Shown piece by piece: positions 31,121-43,723 of a DNA stretch of 64,000 bases; the stretch's first letter is position 1; each line of letters begins with the position of its first letter. A model generated the notes under the pieces. It was given only the letters and a program-made list of their open reading frames with translations. It did no database searches and was not told the origin of the DNA. The DNA is from Erwinia sp. 198 (GTDB lineage Bacteria; Pseudomonadota; Gammaproteobacteria; Enterobacterales; Enterobacteriaceae): assembly GCF_003937915.1 (NCBI RefSeq), contig NZ_RHUM01000006.1, forward strand, positions 62,001 to 126,000, read 5' to 3'. The position numbers and the translations under genes are program-made.

Positions 31121-32131
31121 GTGAAACTGGATGAAATTGCGCGTCTTGCTGGTGTATCGCGCACGACGGCCAGCTATGTTATAAACGGAAAAGCCCGGCA
31201 GTATCGTGTCAGCGACAAGACCGTAGAAAAAGTCATGGCGGTGGTTCGCGAGCATAATTATCACCCTAATGCGGTCGCGGCAGGCTTAAGAGCAGGGCGA
31301 ACCCGCTCGATAGGCCTGGTTATTCCCGATTTAGAGAATACAAGCTATACGCGGATCGCGAATTACCTGGAGCGTCAGGCCCGTCAGCGCGGCTATCAGC
31401 TGCTGATCGCCTGCTCCGAAGATCAGCCGGATAACGAAATGCGCTGCGTGGAACACCTGCTACAGCGCAAGGTAGACGCAATTATCGTTTCGACCTCCCT
31501 GCCGCCGGAACACCCTTTTTACCAGCGCTGGATTAACGATCCGTTGCCAATCGTGGCGCTGGATCGCGCGCTGGATCGCGAACACTTCACCAGCGTCGTC
31601 GGCGCCGATCAGGATGATGCCGAGATGCTGGCGGCCGAACTGCGCAAGCAGCCTGCTGAATCCATTCTTTACCTCGGCGCGCTACCGGAACTGTCCGTCA
31701 GCTTCCTGCGTGAAATGGGCTTTCGCCAGGCCTGGCAGGGCGACGAGCGCCATATCGACTATATCTATGCCAACAGCTTTGAGCGTACGGCGGCGGCAGC
31801 GCTGTTTGAAACCTGGCTGGAAACGCACGCCATGCCCGATGCGCTTTTTACCACCTCTTTTGGTCTGCTGCAGGGCGTGATGGACGTGGCGCTGAAGCTG
31901 GAGGGGCGGATGCCGACCGATTTATCGATAGCCACTTTCGGCGATCATGAACTGCTGGATTTTCTGGATTGTCCGGTACTGGCGGTAGGCCAGCGTCATC
32001 GCGACGTGGCCGAGCGGGTGCTGGAACTGGTGCTGGCCAGCCTGGACGAGCCGCGTAAGCCAAAACCTGGCCTGACGCGTATACGCCGCAATCTTTACCG
32101 GCGTGGGCGCCTGAGCCGTAAAGGAAGTTAA
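31121..32131 (+). CDS. cra: Catabolite repressor/activator Cra (FruR)
   Basis: LacI-family regulator of carbon flow that responds to fructose 1-phosphate and fructose 1,6-bisphosphate. The start is GTG at 31121 with TGGAG before it, giving [23 protein letters not shown] and 336 residues (E. coli 334). The helix-turn-helix lies at 1-25 and the periplasmic-binding-like effector domain at about 60-330. Its place between ilvIH and mraZ is as in E. coli. Confidence 0.97.
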   Translation: MKLDEIARLAGVSRTTASYVINGKARQYRVSDKTVEKVMAVVREHNYHPNAVAAGLRAGRTRSIGLVIPDLENTSYTRIANYLERQARQRGYQLLIACSEDQPDNEMRCVEHLLQRKVDAIIVSTSLPPEHPFYQRWINDPLPIVALDRALDREHFTSVVGADQDDAEMLAAELRKQPAESILYLGALPELSVSFLREMGFRQAWQGDERHIDYIYANSFERTAAAALFETWLETHAMPDALFTTSFGLLQGVMDVALKLEGRMPTDLSIATFGDHELLDFLDCPVLAVGQRHRDVAERVLELVLASLDEPRKPKPGLTRIRRNLYRRGRLSRKGS

Positions 32132-32584
32132 TCAGTTGCTAAAAGGGTGTCTTTTATTGGCACCTTTTATTTTTCCGTTTTCGCGACTTTTCGCGCGGTG
32201 CCGGATGCCCAAATAAGGCCGTGCGCCTTTTGTTTGCTGTTAGCGTAAATAAAAGTAAAGATAAAGTTTCAAATGATTTTAACTTTCCGAAAATGCTCGC
32301 GTATTAAAACGTTAGGCGCGCGCCTTCGCTGCCGCATCAGGCAGAACGCCACTATCAGGCCCTTTCCTTAAGAAATTCCTTAAAATACCGTTCAACGGCT
32401 AAAGTTGGCGGCAGGAATTTTACGGGCAATAGCTGGTATATTTTTGAACAACTCAGACTTTCTCATCAATTTCCCGTCACTATTCATTAGTTTAATTTCC
32501 GATAGCGCGCTAAAGGCGCTTCTTTTTTAACTCTTTGCTGTTTTTTCTGGAAAAGAAATAATTCTTCAGGGCCCGCGCTGTCGC

Positions 32585-32614
32585 TTGACAATGATTTCCT
32601 CCGCTCCGTACACT
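32585..32614 (+). promoter_or_regulatory. mra promoter of the dcw cluster
   Basis: A perfect -35 TTGACA (32585-32590) and a -10 TACACT (32609-32614) are separated by 18 bases. It is the main promoter expected to drive mraZ through the division and cell-wall genes. Confidence 0.75.
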
Positions 32615-32622
32615 CCTCCGGG

Positions 32623-32650
32623 TGGGAATTTGTGGTGTAAAGTGGGACAT
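32623..32650 (+). promoter_or_regulatory. MraZ-binding box
   Basis: Three TGG(G/T) repeats begin at 32623, 32633 and 32643, exactly ten bases apart (TGGGA, TGGTG, TGGGA). This is the arrangement to which MraZ binds to repress its own operon. They lie just downstream of the -10 element. Confidence 0.8.
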
Positions 32651-32676
32651 AAGGGTAACCAAAGGGGAAGGCTGGC

Positions 32677-33135
32677 ATGTTCCGTGGAGCAACGTTAGTC
32701 AATCTCGACGGCAAAGGGCGACTGGCTGTGCCCATGCGCTACCGCGAAACGCTGATCGGGGAATCTCAGGGGCAAATGGTGTGTACTATTGACCTCCATC
32801 AGCCATGCCTGCTGCTTTACACCCTGCCTGAATGGGAAATTATTGAACGTAAGCTGGCTCGCTTATCGAGCATGAACCCGGTAGAGCGCCGTATTCAGCG
32901 CTTATTACTTGGCCATGCCAGCGAATGCCAGATGGATAATGCAGGCCGTTTGCTGATTGCGGGTACGCTCCGTCAGCACGCGAATCTGACCAAAGAAGTG
33001 ATGCTGGTTGGACAGTTTAACAAGTTTGAGCTGTGGGATGAACAGACCTGGTATCAACAAGTCAGGGAGGATATTGACGCGGAGCAGTCGTCTCAGGAAC
33101 CACTATCTGAGCGCTTGCAGGACTTGTCATTATAG
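32677..33135 (+). CDS. mraZ: Transcriptional regulator MraZ
   Basis: First gene of the dcw cluster and its repressor; 152 residues as in E. coli. Two AbrB-like swapped-hairpin domains are visible (5-47 and 81-124), each with the DxxGR-type core ([10 protein letters not shown] and [10 protein letters not shown]). AAGGGGAAGG precedes the ATG. It acts on the repeats immediately upstream. Confidence 0.97.
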   Translation: MFRGATLVNLDGKGRLAVPMRYRETLIGESQGQMVCTIDLHQPCLLLYTLPEWEIIERKLARLSSMNPVERRIQRLLLGHASECQMDNAGRLLIAGTLRQHANLTKEVMLVGQFNKFELWDEQTWYQQVREDIDAEQSSQEPLSERLQDLSL

Positions 33136-33137
33136 CT

Positions 33138-34079
33138 ATGCAGGAAAATTTTAAACATACCACGGTGCTGCTGGACGAGGCGGTTAACGGCCTTAATATC
33201 AAACCAGACGGCATCTATATTGATGGCACATTTGGACGAGGCGGGCATTCCCGACTGATCCTCTCCGCGCTGGGCGAACAGGGGCGTCTGTACGCCATCG
33301 ACCGCGACCCGCAGGCTATTGCCGCCGCCGCCGCCATTACCGATCCGCGCTTTACCATTATACATGGGCCTTTCTCCGCGCTGGCGGAGTATGTTGACGC
33401 GCACGGGCTGACCGGCCGCATCGACGGCATTTTACTGGATTTGGGCGTCTCTTCGCCGCAGCTGGATGATGCCGAGCGCGGTTTCTCTTTTATGCGCGAC
33501 GGCCCGCTGGATATGCGCATGGATCCGACCAAAGGCTTATCTGCCGCGCAGTGGCTGCTTCAGGCAGAGGAGAGCGATATCGCCTTTGTGCTGAAAACCT
33601 TTGGCGAAGAGCGCTTCGCAAAACGCATCGCGCGCGCCATCGTCGAGCGCAACCGCGAGCAGCCAATGACCCGCACCAAAGAGCTGGCGGACGTGATTTA
33701 TGCCGCTACGCCGGTAAAAGATAAATTCAAGCATCCGGCAACGCGCAGCTTCCAGGCTATTCGTATTTGGGTAAACAGCGAGCTGGAAGAGATTGAAAAA
33801 GCGTTGAAAGGCGCGCTTTCCGCGCTGGCGCCACAGGGGCGCCTGTCGGTGATCAGCTTCCATTCGCTGGAAGACCGTATCGTTAAACGCTTTATGCGCG
33901 AACAGAGCCGCGGCCCGCAGGTTCCGGCCGGTATTCCGATGACGGAAGCACAGCTGAGCAAGCTCGGCGGTCGTCAGCTTAAAGCGCTGGGCAAAATGAT
34001 GCCGGGCGAAGCGGAAGTGGCGGAAAACCCGCGCGCGCGCAGTTCCGTATTACGTATCGCTGAGAGAACAGACGCATGA
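33138..34079 (+). CDS. rsmH: 16S rRNA (cytosine1402-N4)-methyltransferase RsmH
   Basis: S-adenosylmethionine-dependent methyltransferase that adds the N4-methyl group of m4Cm1402 in the 30S P site; 313 residues as in E. coli. The SAM site includes [10 protein letters not shown] (about 33-42), the [12 protein letters not shown] segment is typical, and [13 protein letters not shown] is the catalytic-domain motif. It starts two bases after mraZ and overlaps ftsL by ATGA. Confidence 0.97.
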   Translation: MQENFKHTTVLLDEAVNGLNIKPDGIYIDGTFGRGGHSRLILSALGEQGRLYAIDRDPQAIAAAAAITDPRFTIIHGPFSALAEYVDAHGLTGRIDGILLDLGVSSPQLDDAERGFSFMRDGPLDMRMDPTKGLSAAQWLLQAEESDIAFVLKTFGEERFAKRIARAIVERNREQPMTRTKELADVIYAATPVKDKFKHPATRSFQAIRIWVNSELEEIEKALKGALSALAPQGRLSVISFHSLEDRIVKRFMREQSRGPQVPAGIPMTEAQLSKLGGRQLKALGKMMPGEAEVAENPRARSSVLRIAERTDA

Positions 34080-34396
34080 TCGGCAACGAGCGACACAGTT
34101 TACCCGGCGTGATTGCAGGCGATCTTTTACGCCACGGCAAAATCCCGTTGATGCTGGCTGTCGCCGTGCTGGTGTCTGCGGTGTTGGTGGTAACCACGGC
34201 GCATAAAACCCGCCTGCTTACCGCGCAGCGCGAGCAGCTGGTGCTGGAACGCGACGCGCTGGATATCGAATGGCGTAACCTGATTCTGGAAGAGAATGCG
34301 CTGGGCGATCACAGCCGCGTGGAAAGAACGGCGATGGAAAAACTGCAAATGCAGCATGTCGATCCTTCGCAGGAAAATATTGTGGTACAGCCATAA
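34076..34396 (+). CDS. ftsL: Cell division protein FtsL
   Basis: Bitopic divisome protein that joins FtsB and FtsQ and activates FtsWI; 106 residues. A short cytoplasmic tail precedes one membrane segment (about 25-43) and a periplasmic coiled coil ([15 protein letters not shown], about 46-85). The start overlaps rsmH by ATGA. E. coli FtsL is annotated 15 residues longer at the N-terminus; here the equivalent residues would lie inside rsmH, and the coupling favours this start. Confidence 0.95.
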   Translation: MIGNERHSLPGVIAGDLLRHGKIPLMLAVAVLVSAVLVVTTAHKTRLLTAQREQLVLERDALDIEWRNLILEENALGDHSRVERTAMEKLQMQHVDPSQENIVVQP

Positions 34397-34404
34397 GGGC
34401 ATAA

Positions 34405-36147
34405 ATGAAAGCCGCAGTTAAGACGCTTAAGACAAAACGTCAGGAAGATCAGGCCAGCTTTGTCAGCTGGCGTTTTGCGTTGTTGTGCGGCTGTATTTTA
34501 CTCGCGCTGGGCGGACTGCTGGCGCGCATGGCTTATCTGCAGGTGATCAACCCGGATAAGCTGGTGCGTGAAGGCGATATGCGCTCACTGCGCGTCCAGG
34601 CCGTCCCGACCTCTCGCGGCATGATCACCGATCGTGCCGGGCGACCGCTGGCCGTCAGCGTACCGGTCAACGCTATCTGGGCCGATCCGAAAGAGCTGCA
34701 CGCTAAAGGCGGCATCACGCTCGACAGCCGCTGGCAGGCGCTTTCCGATGCGCTTTCCATTCCGCTGGATCAACTGGCGGCGCGCGTTAACGCCAACCCT
34801 AAAGGGCGCTTCGTCTATCTGGCGCGCCAGGTCAATCCGGCCATCGGTGACTACATCAAAAAACTCAAGCTTCCCGGCATCTTTTTACGGGAAGAGTCGC
34901 GTCGCTATTATCCGGCAGGCCAGGTCACGTCACATCTGATCGGCTTTACCAACATTGATGGTCAGGGTATTGAAGGCGTCGAAAAAAGCTTTGATAAATG
35001 GCTGACGGGCGAGCCGGGCGAGCGCACCGTGCGCAAAGATCGTCACGGCCGCGTGATTGAGGATGTCTCTTCCGTAGACAGCCGGGCGGCGCACAATCTG
35101 GCGTTGAGTATCGACGAACGCCTGCAGGCGCTGGTCTATCGCGAGCTTAACAACGCCGTCGCCTTTAACAAGGCGGAGTCCGGCACCGCCGTGCTGGTGG
35201 ATGTTAACACCGGCGAAGTGCTGGCGATGGCCAACAGCCCGGCTTATAACCCGAACAACCTTACCGGCGTCACCAAAGACGTAATGCGCAACCGCGCCAT
35301 CACCGATATTTTTGAACCGGGTTCGACCGTCAAACCTATGGTGGTCATGACCGCGCTACAGCGCGGCGTGGTGCGCGAAAACAGCGTGCTGAACACCGTG
35401 CCTTACCGTATTAACGGCCATGAGATCAAAGATGTGGCCCGCTATAACGAGCTGACGCTGACCGGCGTTTTGCAAAAATCGAGTAACGTCGGCGTTTCCA
35501 GGCTGGCGTTAGCGATGCCGTCCTCGGCGCTGGTAGAAACCTACTCGCACTTTGGACTGGGTAAAGCGACCAATCTGGGACTGGTCGGAGAAAGCAGTGG
35601 CTTATATCCCCAAAAACAACGGTGGTCTGACATAGAGAGGGCCACCTTCTCTTTCGGCTACGGGCTGATGGTAACGCCGTTACAGTTAGCGCGAGTCTAC
35701 GCCACAATCGGCAGCTACGGCCTTTATCGCCCGCTGTCGATTACCAAAGTCGATCCGCCCGTGGGCGGACAGCGCGTATTTCCTGAAGAAGTGGTTCGCA
35801 CCGTCATGCATATGATGGAGAGCGTGGCGCTGCCCGGCGGCGGCGGCGTGAAAGCGGCCATCAAAGGCTACCGCATCGCCATTAAAACCGGTACGGCGAA
35901 AAAAGTCGGGCCGGACGGGCGCTACGTTAACAAATATATTGCCTACACCGCCGGCGTGGCACCGGCAAGTCGTCCCCGTTTTGCGCTGGTTGTGGTGATC
36001 AACGATCCCCAGGCCGGTAAATATTACGGCGGCGCGGTTTCGGCTCCGGTGTTTGGCGCCATTATGGGCGGTGTGTTGCGCACCATGAATATCGAACCTG
36101 ATGCACTACCGGTCGTTGAGAAAAACGAACTGGTAGACAATAAGTGA
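34405..36147 (+). CDS. ftsI: Division-specific peptidoglycan transpeptidase FtsI (PBP3)
   Basis: Septal class B penicillin-binding protein, 580 residues (E. coli 588). One membrane anchor (about 24-44) precedes the pedestal domain. In the transpeptidase domain the active-site serine is at about 306 in GSTVKP, with SSN in QKSSNVGVS and KTGT at 494-497. It works with FtsW and is recruited by FtsL/FtsB/FtsQ. It starts eight bases after ftsL. Confidence 0.97.
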   Translation: MKAAVKTLKTKRQEDQASFVSWRFALLCGCILLALGGLLARMAYLQVINPDKLVREGDMRSLRVQAVPTSRGMITDRAGRPLAVSVPVNAIWADPKELHAKGGITLDSRWQALSDALSIPLDQLAARVNANPKGRFVYLARQVNPAIGDYIKKLKLPGIFLREESRRYYPAGQVTSHLIGFTNIDGQGIEGVEKSFDKWLTGEPGERTVRKDRHGRVIEDVSSVDSRAAHNLALSIDERLQALVYRELNNAVAFNKAESGTAVLVDVNTGEVLAMANSPAYNPNNLTGVTKDVMRNRAITDIFEPGSTVKPMVVMTALQRGVVRENSVLNTVPYRINGHEIKDVARYNELTLTGVLQKSSNVGVSRLALAMPSSALVETYSHFGLGKATNLGLVGESSGLYPQKQRWSDIERATFSFGYGLMVTPLQLARVYATIGSYGLYRPLSITKVDPPVGGQRVFPEEVVRTVMHMMESVALPGGGGVKAAIKGYRIAIKTGTAKKVGPDGRYVNKYIAYTAGVAPASRPRFALVVVINDPQAGKYYGGAVSAPVFGAIMGGVLRTMNIEPDALPVVEKNELVDNK

Positions 36148-36155
36148 GGGATCAA

Positions 36156-37643
36156 GTGACAGATCGTAATCTGCACGACTTACTGGCGCCGTGGGTGCCT
36201 GGCGCGCCCGCGCTGCCGCTGCGTGAAATGATCCTGGACAGCCGTTTAGCGGCTGCCGGCGATCTCTTTGTCGCCATAAAAGGGCATACGGCAGACGGCC
36301 GCCGTTTTATTCCCCAGGCTATCGCGCAGGGCGTGGCGGCGATTATCGCCGAAGCGGAAGGCGAAGCGGAAGATGGCGACATCACTACCGTGCACGGCGT
36401 GCCGGTGATTTATCTGGCGCAGCTGAGCCAGCGGCTTTCCGCACTGGCCGGGCGCTTTTATCAGCAGCCGGGCGAAAAACTGCGCCTGATCGGCGTGACC
36501 GGCACCAATGGCAAAACCACGACCACTCAGCTGCTGGCGCAATGGGCGCAGCTGCTGGGCGAAACCGGCGCGGTGATGGGCACCGTCGGCAATGGCCTTT
36601 ACGGGCATCTGGCGCCGGTTGAAAACACGACCGGCTCGGCGGTTGAGGTACAGCAGACGCTGGCTTCGCTGGTGGAGCAGGGCGCGACGCTGGCCGCGAT
36701 GGAGGTTTCCTCCCACGGTCTGGTACAGCATCGGGTAGCGGCGCTGCCTTTTGCCGCTGCGGCCTTTACCAACCTCAGCCGCGATCACCTGGACTACCAC
36801 GGCGATATGACGCGCTATGAGTCCGCCAAATGGCTGCTTTTCTCCGAGCACATGGTCGGCCAGGCCATTATCAACGCCGATGACGAGACGGGACGCCGCT
36901 GGCTGGCGAGCCTGCCGGACGCCGTTGCCGTTACGCTGGAAGATAACCTGGAGCCGGGCTGTCATGGCCGCTGGCTGAAGGCGACGGAGGTGCGTTACCA
37001 CGACAACGGCGCTGCTATCCGTTTTGACTCCAGCTGGGGCGGCGGCGAGCTGGAAAGCCGCCTGATGGGCGCGTTTAACGTCAGCAATCTGCTGGTGGCG
37101 CTGGCGACGCTATTGGCGCTGGGCTATCCGCTCAACGAGCTGGTCGCGACCGGCAGTCGGCTACAGCCGGTCACCGGCCGTATGGAAGTTTTCAGCGCGC
37201 CAGCGAAGCCAACGGTAGTAGTGGATTACGCCCACACGCCGGATGCGCTGGAAAAAGCATTAGAGGCCGCTCGCCTGCACTGTAAAGGCAAGCTGTGGTG
37301 CGTCTTCGGCTGTGGCGGCGATCGCGATAAAGGCAAACGGCCGCTGATGGGCGCCATTGCCGAGCAGTTCTCCGACGTGGTGGTGATCACCGACGACAAC
37401 CCGCGCAGTGAAGATCCTGCCGCTATCGTGGCCGATATTCTGACCGGCCTGCTCGATCCGGGCCGCGCCCGCGTGGTAGCCGGCCGAGCGCAAGCGGTCA
37501 CTAACGCCATTATGCAGGCTAAAGAAGAAGATATCGTGCTGGTTGCCGGTAAAGGCCATGAAGATTATCAAATCGTTGGCAACCGTCGGCTGGACTATTC
37601 CGACCGCGAAACCGTGGCGCGTCTGCTGGGGGTGATGGCATGA
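36156..37643 (+). CDS. murE: UDP-MurNAc-tripeptide synthetase MurE (meso-DAP adding)
   Basis: Cytosolic Mur ligase adding meso-diaminopimelate to UDP-MurNAc-L-Ala-D-Glu. I chose the GTG at 36156, with GAGGGA before it, giving 495 residues as in E. coli; a GTG at 36144 overlapping the ftsI stop is the alternative. The ATP loop GTNGKTTTT lies at about 114-122 and DNPR, the meso-DAP specificity motif, at about 413. The end overlaps murF by four bases. Confidence 0.96.
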   Translation: MTDRNLHDLLAPWVPGAPALPLREMILDSRLAAAGDLFVAIKGHTADGRRFIPQAIAQGVAAIIAEAEGEAEDGDITTVHGVPVIYLAQLSQRLSALAGRFYQQPGEKLRLIGVTGTNGKTTTTQLLAQWAQLLGETGAVMGTVGNGLYGHLAPVENTTGSAVEVQQTLASLVEQGATLAAMEVSSHGLVQHRVAALPFAAAAFTNLSRDHLDYHGDMTRYESAKWLLFSEHMVGQAIINADDETGRRWLASLPDAVAVTLEDNLEPGCHGRWLKATEVRYHDNGAAIRFDSSWGGGELESRLMGAFNVSNLLVALATLLALGYPLNELVATGSRLQPVTGRMEVFSAPAKPTVVVDYAHTPDALEKALEAARLHCKGKLWCVFGCGGDRDKGKRPLMGAIAEQFSDVVVITDDNPRSEDPAAIVADILTGLLDPGRARVVAGRAQAVTNAIMQAKEEDIVLVAGKGHEDYQIVGNRRLDYSDRETVARLLGVMA

Positions 37644-39001
37644 TCGCACTCTCTTTGCAAAAGCTGGCTGAGATCACCGGCGGTGAACCGATCGGCAGCG
37701 ACCTTACCTTTAGCGAAGTGGCCACCGATACGCGCAAGATAAGCGCTGGCTGTCTGTTTATCGCGCTGAAGGGCGAACGCTTTGACGCGCACGAGCTGGT
37801 CGGCGACGCAATAGCGGCCGGTTCGGCGGCTCTGTTGGTCAGTAAGCACTTACCTGTCGCCGTGCCGCAGGTACTGGTTGCCGACACGCGCGTGGCGCTG
37901 GGCCAGCTGGCCGGCTGGGTTCGCCAGCAGTCTTCGGCGCGCGTCGTGGCGCTGACCGGTTCTTCCGGCAAAACCTCGGTCAAAGAGATGACCGCTGCCA
38001 TTCTGCGCCAGTGCGGCGAAACCCTCTATACCGCAGGCAATCTGAATAACGATATCGGCGTCCCGCTGACGCTGCTGCGTTTGAGCGCGCAGCACCGGTA
38101 CGCGGTGATTGAGCTGGGCGCCAACCATCAGGGCGAAATCGCCTGGACCACCAGCCTGGCGCGACCGGAAACGGCGTTGGTCAACAACCTGGCGGCCGCG
38201 CACCTGGAAGGGTTCGGCTCGCTGGCAGGCGTGGCCAAAGCCAAAGGTGAAATTTTTCAGGGGCTGCCGGAAAACGGCACCGCCATTCTGAACGCCGACA
38301 GCAACGACGAGGCCAACTGGCAGCCGATGCTGAAAGGCAAAACGGTGTGGCGCTTCTCCTCCCAACCGCAGGCCGAAAGCGAGTTTGCCGCCAGCGATGT
38401 GCAAATCACCAGCGCGGGCACCCATTTTGTAATGAAAACGCCTGTAGGCAGCGTGGCCGTTCAGCTGCCGTTGCCGGGGCGTCACAATATCGCGAATGCG
38501 CTGGCCGCCGCCGCGCTGGCTGTTTCGGTCGGCGCTTCCCTGGAGGCGGTACAGCTTGGCTTAGGTCAGCTTGAAGCCGTGCCGGGCCGCCTTTTCCCGG
38601 TTCTGCTGGCGGAAAATCAGCTGCTGCTGGACGACAGCTATAACGCCAACGTCGGCTCAATGACCGCAGCGGCTCAGGTGCTGGCGGACATGCCGGGCTA
38701 TCGCGTGATGGTAACCGGTGATATGGCGGAGCTGGGCGAGGAAGCCGAAGCCTGCCATCGCGAAGTAGGCGAAGCGGCCCGTCGTGCCGGCATTGATAAG
38801 GTGCTTAGCGTGGGCACATTAAGCCGCGCTATCAGCGAGGCCAGCGGCGTGGGCGAACATTTTACCGATAAGGCTGCCGTCACGGCGCGTCTGCGGATGC
38901 TGCTGGCGGAACAGCCGACGATCACCATTTTAGTTAAAGGTTCACGTAGTGCCGCCATGGAGCAGGTAGTACAGAGCTTACAGGAGAAAAGAACATGCTA
39001 G
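37640..39001 (+). CDS. murF: UDP-MurNAc-pentapeptide synthetase MurF
   Basis: Adds D-Ala-D-Ala to the UDP-MurNAc-tripeptide; 453 residues (E. coli 452). The ATP-binding loop is TGSSGKTS at about 107-114, followed by [11 protein letters not shown] typical of MurF and [10 protein letters not shown]. Its start overlaps murE by ATGA and its end overlaps mraY by seven bases. Confidence 0.97.
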   Translation: MIALSLQKLAEITGGEPIGSDLTFSEVATDTRKISAGCLFIALKGERFDAHELVGDAIAAGSAALLVSKHLPVAVPQVLVADTRVALGQLAGWVRQQSSARVVALTGSSGKTSVKEMTAAILRQCGETLYTAGNLNNDIGVPLTLLRLSAQHRYAVIELGANHQGEIAWTTSLARPETALVNNLAAAHLEGFGSLAGVAKAKGEIFQGLPENGTAILNADSNDEANWQPMLKGKTVWRFSSQPQAESEFAASDVQITSAGTHFVMKTPVGSVAVQLPLPGRHNIANALAAAALAVSVGASLEAVQLGLGQLEAVPGRLFPVLLAENQLLLDDSYNANVGSMTAAAQVLADMPGYRVMVTGDMAELGEEAEACHREVGEAARRAGIDKVLSVGTLSRAISEASGVGEHFTDKAAVTARLRMLLAEQPTITILVKGSRSAAMEQVVQSLQEKRTC

Positions 39002-40077
39002 TCTGGCTGGCCGAACATCTGGTCGCTTTTTATTCAGGCTTTAACGTCTTTTCCTATCTGACGTTTCGCGCCATCGTCAGCCTGCTGACCGCGCTGTTTA
39101 TCTCACTGTGGATGGGGCCGCGCATGATTGCCCGCCTGCAGGAAATGTCCTTTGGGCAGGTTGTGCGTAACGATGGCCCGGAATCGCACTTCAGCAAGCG
39201 CGGCACGCCGACCATGGGCGGCATTATGATCCTGTTCTCCATTACCGTGTCGGTGCTGATGTGGGCCTATCCCTCCAACCCTTACGTCTGGTGCGTGCTG
39301 GTGGTGCTGGTGGGCTTTGGCATCATCGGGTTTGTAGACGATTACCGTAAGGTGGTGCGTAAAGACACCAAAGGGCTGATCGCGCGCTGGAAATATTTCT
39401 GGATGTCGGCGATTTCGCTGGGCGTGGCCTTTACGCTTTATGCGACCGGAAAAGGCACGCCGGCAACGCAGCTGGTGGTCCCGTTCTTTAAGGACATCAT
39501 GCCGCAGCTTGGCCTGTTTTACGTGGTGCTTGCCTACTTCGTTATCGTCGGCACCGGCAATGCGGTGAACCTGACCGATGGGCTGGACGGCCTGGCCATC
39601 ATGCCTACCGTTTTTGTGGCCGCCGGCTTTGCGTTGGTTGCCTGGGCCACCGGTAATATGAACTTTGCTAACTACCTGCATATCCCCTATCTGCGCCACG
39701 CTGGCGAACTGGTGATCGTCTGTACGGCGATTGTCGGCGCCGGACTGGGCTTTTTATGGTTTAACACCTATCCGGCGCAGGTCTTTATGGGCGACGTCGG
39801 ATCGCTGGCGCTGGGTGGCGCGCTGGGCACCATCGCCGTGCTGCTGCGTCAGGAGTTTTTGCTGGTGATTATGGGCGGCGTCTTCGTGGTAGAAACCCTG
39901 TCGGTGATCCTACAGGTGGGGTCGTTCAAGCTGCGCGGCCAGCGGATTTTCCGCATGGCGCCTATTCACCATCATTACGAACTTAAAGGCTGGCCGGAAC
40001 CGCGCGTTATCGTGCGTTTCTGGATCATTTCACTGATGCTGGTGCTGATTGGCCTGGCGACGCTGAAGGTACGGTAA
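38995..40077 (+). CDS. mraY: Phospho-N-acetylmuramoyl-pentapeptide transferase MraY
   Basis: Inner-membrane enzyme that makes lipid I from UDP-MurNAc-pentapeptide and undecaprenyl phosphate; 360 residues as in E. coli. About ten membrane segments are visible. Catalytic aspartates lie in GFVDDYRK and [11 protein letters not shown]; the HHHYELKGW motif near the C-terminus is the family's histidine loop. It starts inside the end of murF. Confidence 0.97.
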   Translation: MLVWLAEHLVAFYSGFNVFSYLTFRAIVSLLTALFISLWMGPRMIARLQEMSFGQVVRNDGPESHFSKRGTPTMGGIMILFSITVSVLMWAYPSNPYVWCVLVVLVGFGIIGFVDDYRKVVRKDTKGLIARWKYFWMSAISLGVAFTLYATGKGTPATQLVVPFFKDIMPQLGLFYVVLAYFVIVGTGNAVNLTDGLDGLAIMPTVFVAAGFALVAWATGNMNFANYLHIPYLRHAGELVIVCTAIVGAGLGFLWFNTYPAQVFMGDVGSLALGGALGTIAVLLRQEFLLVIMGGVFVVETLSVILQVGSFKLRGQRIFRMAPIHHHYELKGWPEPRVIVRFWIISLMLVLIGLATLKVR

Positions 40078-40079
40078 TA

Positions 40080-41396
40080 ATGACTGATTACCAGGGTAAA
40101 AAAGTAGTCATTATCGGTCTGGGATTGACCGGTCAGTCTTGCGTTGACTTCTTTTTAGCGCGTGGCGTCACGCCGCGCGTCATGGATACCCGGCTTGTGC
40201 CGCCGGGCCTGGAAAAGCTGCCATCAGAAGTGGAACGCTGGCTGGGTTCGCTGAACGACGACTGGCTGCAAAGCGCCGATCTGATTGTCGCCAGCCCCGG
40301 GCTGGCGCTGTCGCACCCGTCACTGACGGCGGCGGCGAAAGCGGGTGTAGAGATCGTAGGCGACATCGAGCTGTTTTGCCGCGAGGCGCAGGCGCCGATT
40401 GTGGCGATCACCGGCTCTAACGGCAAAAGCACCGTGACCACGCTGGTGGGCGAGATGGCTACAGCCGCAGGCTGGCAGGTCGGCGTGGGCGGCAATATTG
40501 GCCTGCCGGCGCTGATGCTGCTGGATAAGCCCGTCCGGCTCTACGTGCTGGAACTCTCCAGCTTTCAGCTGGAAACGACCCACAGCCTGAAAGCGGCGGC
40601 AGCGACCATTCTGAACGTGACGGAAGATCATATGGATCGCTATCCGTTCGGGATGCAGCAGTATCGGGCGGCCAAGCTGCGCGTTTACGAGCAGGCGGAC
40701 GCGTGCATTGTGAATGCGGACGATGCGATGACCATGCCGGTACGCGGCGCGGATAAACGCTGCATCAGCTTTGGCGTCGATGTCGGCGACTACCATCTGA
40801 CGCGCCAGCAGGGCAGTACCTGGCTGCGGGTGAAAGGCGAGAAGGTGTTGAATACCAACGAGATGGCGCTGGTGGGCCAGCATAACTACACCAACGCGCT
40901 GGCGGCCCTTGCGCTGGCCGACGCCGTGGGTTTGCCCCGCGCCTCCAGCCTGAAAGCGCTGACGACCTTTACCGGCCTGGCGCACCGCTTCCAGCTGGCG
41001 CACGAGCGTAACGGCATCCGCTGGATCAACGATTCCAAAGCGACCAACGTCGGCAGCACCGAAGCGGCGCTGAACGGTCTGAACGTGCAGGGCACGCTTT
41101 GGCTGCTGCTGGGCGGCGACGGCAAATCCGCCGATTTCAGCCCGCTGGCGCGCTATTTACAGGGCGATAACATCAGAATTTACTGTTTTGGTCGGGATGC
41201 GGCCGCGCTGGCGGCGCTGCGTCCGGCAGGGGCAGTGCAGACCGAAACCATGCAGGAAGCCATGCAGCAGATCGCCGCCAAAGCGCAGCCGGGCGATATG
41301 GTGCTGCTGTCGCCAGCCTGCGCCAGCCTCGATCAGTTTAAAAACTTCGAGCAGCGCGGCGACGTGTTCACTCGACTGGCAAAGGAGCTGGGCTGA
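40080..41396 (+). CDS. murD: UDP-MurNAc-L-alanine:D-glutamate ligase MurD
   Basis: Cytosolic Mur ligase adding D-glutamate; 438 residues as in E. coli. A Rossmann-like UDP-binding start ([12 protein letters not shown]), the ATP loop GSNGKST at about 112-118 and the NDSKATN segment of the C-terminal domain are clear. It begins two bases after mraY and its TGA shares one base with the ftsW ATG. Confidence 0.97.
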   Translation: MTDYQGKKVVIIGLGLTGQSCVDFFLARGVTPRVMDTRLVPPGLEKLPSEVERWLGSLNDDWLQSADLIVASPGLALSHPSLTAAAKAGVEIVGDIELFCREAQAPIVAITGSNGKSTVTTLVGEMATAAGWQVGVGGNIGLPALMLLDKPVRLYVLELSSFQLETTHSLKAAAATILNVTEDHMDRYPFGMQQYRAAKLRVYEQADACIVNADDAMTMPVRGADKRCISFGVDVGDYHLTRQQGSTWLRVKGEKVLNTNEMALVGQHNYTNALAALALADAVGLPRASSLKALTTFTGLAHRFQLAHERNGIRWINDSKATNVGSTEAALNGLNVQGTLWLLLGGDGKSADFSPLARYLQGDNIRIYCFGRDAAALAALRPAGAVQTETMQEAMQQIAAKAQPGDMVLLSPACASLDQFKNFEQRGDVFTRLAKELG

Positions 41397-42610
41397 TGCG
41401 TGTTCCGGGTTTAAGCATTGCCAGCTGGCTGTCAGACCGTTTGAAAGAGTGGGTGATGGGCTCGCGCGAGAGCGATGCCAGCACCATGGTGCTTTATGAC
41501 CGCACGCTGCTCTGGCTGACGATAGGGCTGGCGATTATCGGCTTCGTGATGGTGACGTCGGCCTCGATGCCGGTGGGCCAGCGTTTGTCGGACGATCCTT
41601 TTTACTTCGCCAAGCGCGATGCCTTTTACATCCTGCTGGCGTTCGGCATTGGGCTGGTCACGCTGCGCGTGCCGATGGCTTTCTGGCAGCGCTACAGCAA
41701 CATTATGCTGCTGGTCACGGTGGTGATGCTGCTGATCGTGCTGGTGGTGGGCAGCTCGGTAAACGGCGCCTCGCGCTGGATTGCGCTCGGCCCGCTGCGT
41801 ATCCAGCCTGCGGAGCTCTCCAAGCTTTCGCTGTTCTGCTATCTCGCCAGCTATCTGGTGCGCAAGGTAGAGGAAGTGCGCAACAACTTCTGGGGTTTCT
41901 GCAAGCCGATGGGCGTGATGGTGGTGCTGGCGGTCCTGCTGCTGGCGCAGCCCGATCTGGGTACCGTCGTGGTGCTGTTTGTCACCACGCTGGCGATGCT
42001 ATTCCTGGCTGGCGCAAAGTTATGGCAGTTTTTGGCGATCATCGGCTCCGGCATTTTTGCCGTTTGCCTGCTGATTATTGCCGAACCTTACCGTATGCGA
42101 CGCGTTACCTCTTTCTGGAATCCGTGGGAAGATCCTTTCGGCAGCGGCTACCAGCTGACCCAGTCGCTGATGGCGTTTGGCCGCGGTGAATTCTGGGGCC
42201 AGGGGCTGGGCAACTCGGTACAGAAACTGGAATATTTACCGGAAGCGCATACCGACTTTATCTTCTCGATAATCGGTGAAGAGCTGGGTTATATCGGTGT
42301 GGTTTTAGCGCTGTTAATGGTATTCTTCGTCGCTTTTCGCGCGATGTCTATCGGGCGCCGCGCGCTGGAGCTTGACCAGCGCTTCGCCGGTTTTCTGGGC
42401 TGCTCTATCGGCGTCTGGTTTAGCTTCCAGGCGCTGGTTAACGTTGGCGCCGCAGCAGGTATGCTGCCGACCAAAGGTCTGACGCTGCCGCTGATCAGTT
42501 ACGGCGGCTCCAGCCTGATAATTATGTCAACCGCCATCGTATTTTTGTTACGCATAGATTATGAAACGCGTCTGGCAAAAGCCCAGGCGTTTACGCGAGG
42601 TAGTCGATGA
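41396..42610 (+). CDS. ftsW: Septal peptidoglycan polymerase FtsW
   Basis: SEDS-family lipid II polymerase of the septum, partner of FtsI; 404 residues (E. coli 414). About ten membrane segments are visible. The catalytic aspartate of the family lies in the [17 protein letters not shown] region, and the C-terminal [13 protein letters not shown] motif is present. It overlaps murD by one base and murG by four. Confidence 0.97.
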   Translation: MRVPGLSIASWLSDRLKEWVMGSRESDASTMVLYDRTLLWLTIGLAIIGFVMVTSASMPVGQRLSDDPFYFAKRDAFYILLAFGIGLVTLRVPMAFWQRYSNIMLLVTVVMLLIVLVVGSSVNGASRWIALGPLRIQPAELSKLSLFCYLASYLVRKVEEVRNNFWGFCKPMGVMVVLAVLLLAQPDLGTVVVLFVTTLAMLFLAGAKLWQFLAIIGSGIFAVCLLIIAEPYRMRRVTSFWNPWEDPFGSGYQLTQSLMAFGRGEFWGQGLGNSVQKLEYLPEAHTDFIFSIIGEELGYIGVVLALLMVFFVAFRAMSIGRRALELDQRFAGFLGCSIGVWFSFQALVNVGAAAGMLPTKGLTLPLISYGGSSLIIMSTAIVFLLRIDYETRLAKAQAFTRGSR

Positions 42611-43665
42611 AAGGGAAGCGACTGATGGTTATGGCCGGCGGCACCGGAGGACACGTTTTTCCGGGGCTGGCGGTGGCGCACCATCTGATGGCGCAGGGCT
42701 GGCAGGTGCGCTGGCTCGGCACGGCTGACCGTATGGAGGCCGATCTGGTGCCGAAACATGGCATCGACATCGATTTTATTCGCATCAGCGGCCTGCGCGG
42801 CAAAGGGCTGAAGGCGCAACTGGCCGCGCCGCTGCGGATTTTTAACGCCGTACGCCAGGCCCGTGCAATCATGAAGGCCTACAGGCCGGACGTGGTGCTG
42901 GGCATGGGCGGCTACGTTTCCGGGCCGGGCGGCCTGGCGGCATGGAGCTGCGGTATTCCGGTGGTGTTACATGAACAAAACGGCATCGCCGGATTAACCA
43001 ACAAGTGGCTCGCGAAAATCGCCAAAAAAGTGATGCAGGCGTTTCCCGGCGCGTTCCCTGATGCGGATGTGGTGGGCAACCCGGTACGGACAGACGTGCT
43101 TGCTCTGCCGTTGCCTGCTGAACGCATGGCCGATCGCAGTGGCCCGGTTCGCGTATTGGTCATCGGCGGCAGTCAGGGCGCCCGCGTGCTGAACCAGACG
43201 CTGCCCCAGGTGGCCGCGAAGCTGGGCGACAGCATTACGCTGTGGCACCAGACAGGCAAAGGCGCGCTGGCTGAAGTCAACGACGCCTACGGTAAGGTGG
43301 GACAGACGCAGCATAAAGTCACCGAATTTATTGACGATATGGCAGCAGCCTACGCCTGGGCGGACGTTATCGTCTGCCGCTCCGGCGCGCTGACGGTCAG
43401 CGAAGTGGCCGCCGCAGGCTTACCGGCGATCTTCGTGCCGTTTCAGCATAAAGATCGTCAGCAGTACTGGAACGCGCTGCCGCTGGAAAAAGCGGGCGCG
43501 GCAAAAATTTACGAGCAGCCGCAGTTTACGGCTGACACCGTGGCGCAGACGCTGGCCGCATGGGATCGCCCAACGCTGATGGCGATGGCGGCGAAGGCCC
43601 GTGCCGTAGCGATCCCGGATGCGACCGAACGTGTCGCAGCCGAAGTCAGCAAAGCGGCGCTATAG
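42607..43665 (+). CDS. murG: Lipid II synthase MurG
   Basis: Peripheral inner-membrane GT-B glycosyltransferase adding GlcNAc to lipid I; 352 residues (E. coli 355). The first glycine-rich loop is [10 protein letters not shown] (about 12-21), the second [11 protein letters not shown], and the UDP-GlcNAc site contains RSGALTVSE. The start overlaps ftsW by four bases; a 58-base gap separates it from murC, the largest gap so far in the cluster. Confidence 0.97.
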   Translation: MKGKRLMVMAGGTGGHVFPGLAVAHHLMAQGWQVRWLGTADRMEADLVPKHGIDIDFIRISGLRGKGLKAQLAAPLRIFNAVRQARAIMKAYRPDVVLGMGGYVSGPGGLAAWSCGIPVVLHEQNGIAGLTNKWLAKIAKKVMQAFPGAFPDADVVGNPVRTDVLALPLPAERMADRSGPVRVLVIGGSQGARVLNQTLPQVAAKLGDSITLWHQTGKGALAEVNDAYGKVGQTQHKVTEFIDDMAAAYAWADVIVCRSGALTVSEVAAAGLPAIFVPFQHKDRQQYWNALPLEKAGAAKIYEQPQFTADTVAQTLAAWDRPTLMAMAAKARAVAIPDATERVAAEVSKAAL

Positions 43666-43723
43666 CACAGGACGAGACTTGTCCCGGAACAGGGTGCCAG
43701 CAGGTACCGACAGGCAGAAAGAG

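Larger units (their letters stand above)
32132..32676. other. cra-mraZ intergenic region
   Basis: A region of about 545 bases without a recognisable gene. It begins with a hairpin and T-rich stretch after cra (32141-32176, stem GGTGTC/GGCACC) that is its likely terminator. The middle is AT-rich with nothing I can assign. The last 100 bases hold the mra promoter and MraZ box. Confidence 0.7.

Noticed and set aside
32487-32735. 82-codon frame on the - strand upstream of and overlapping mraZ
   Set aside because: It covers the mra promoter and MraZ box on the opposite strand and has no homology or start context.
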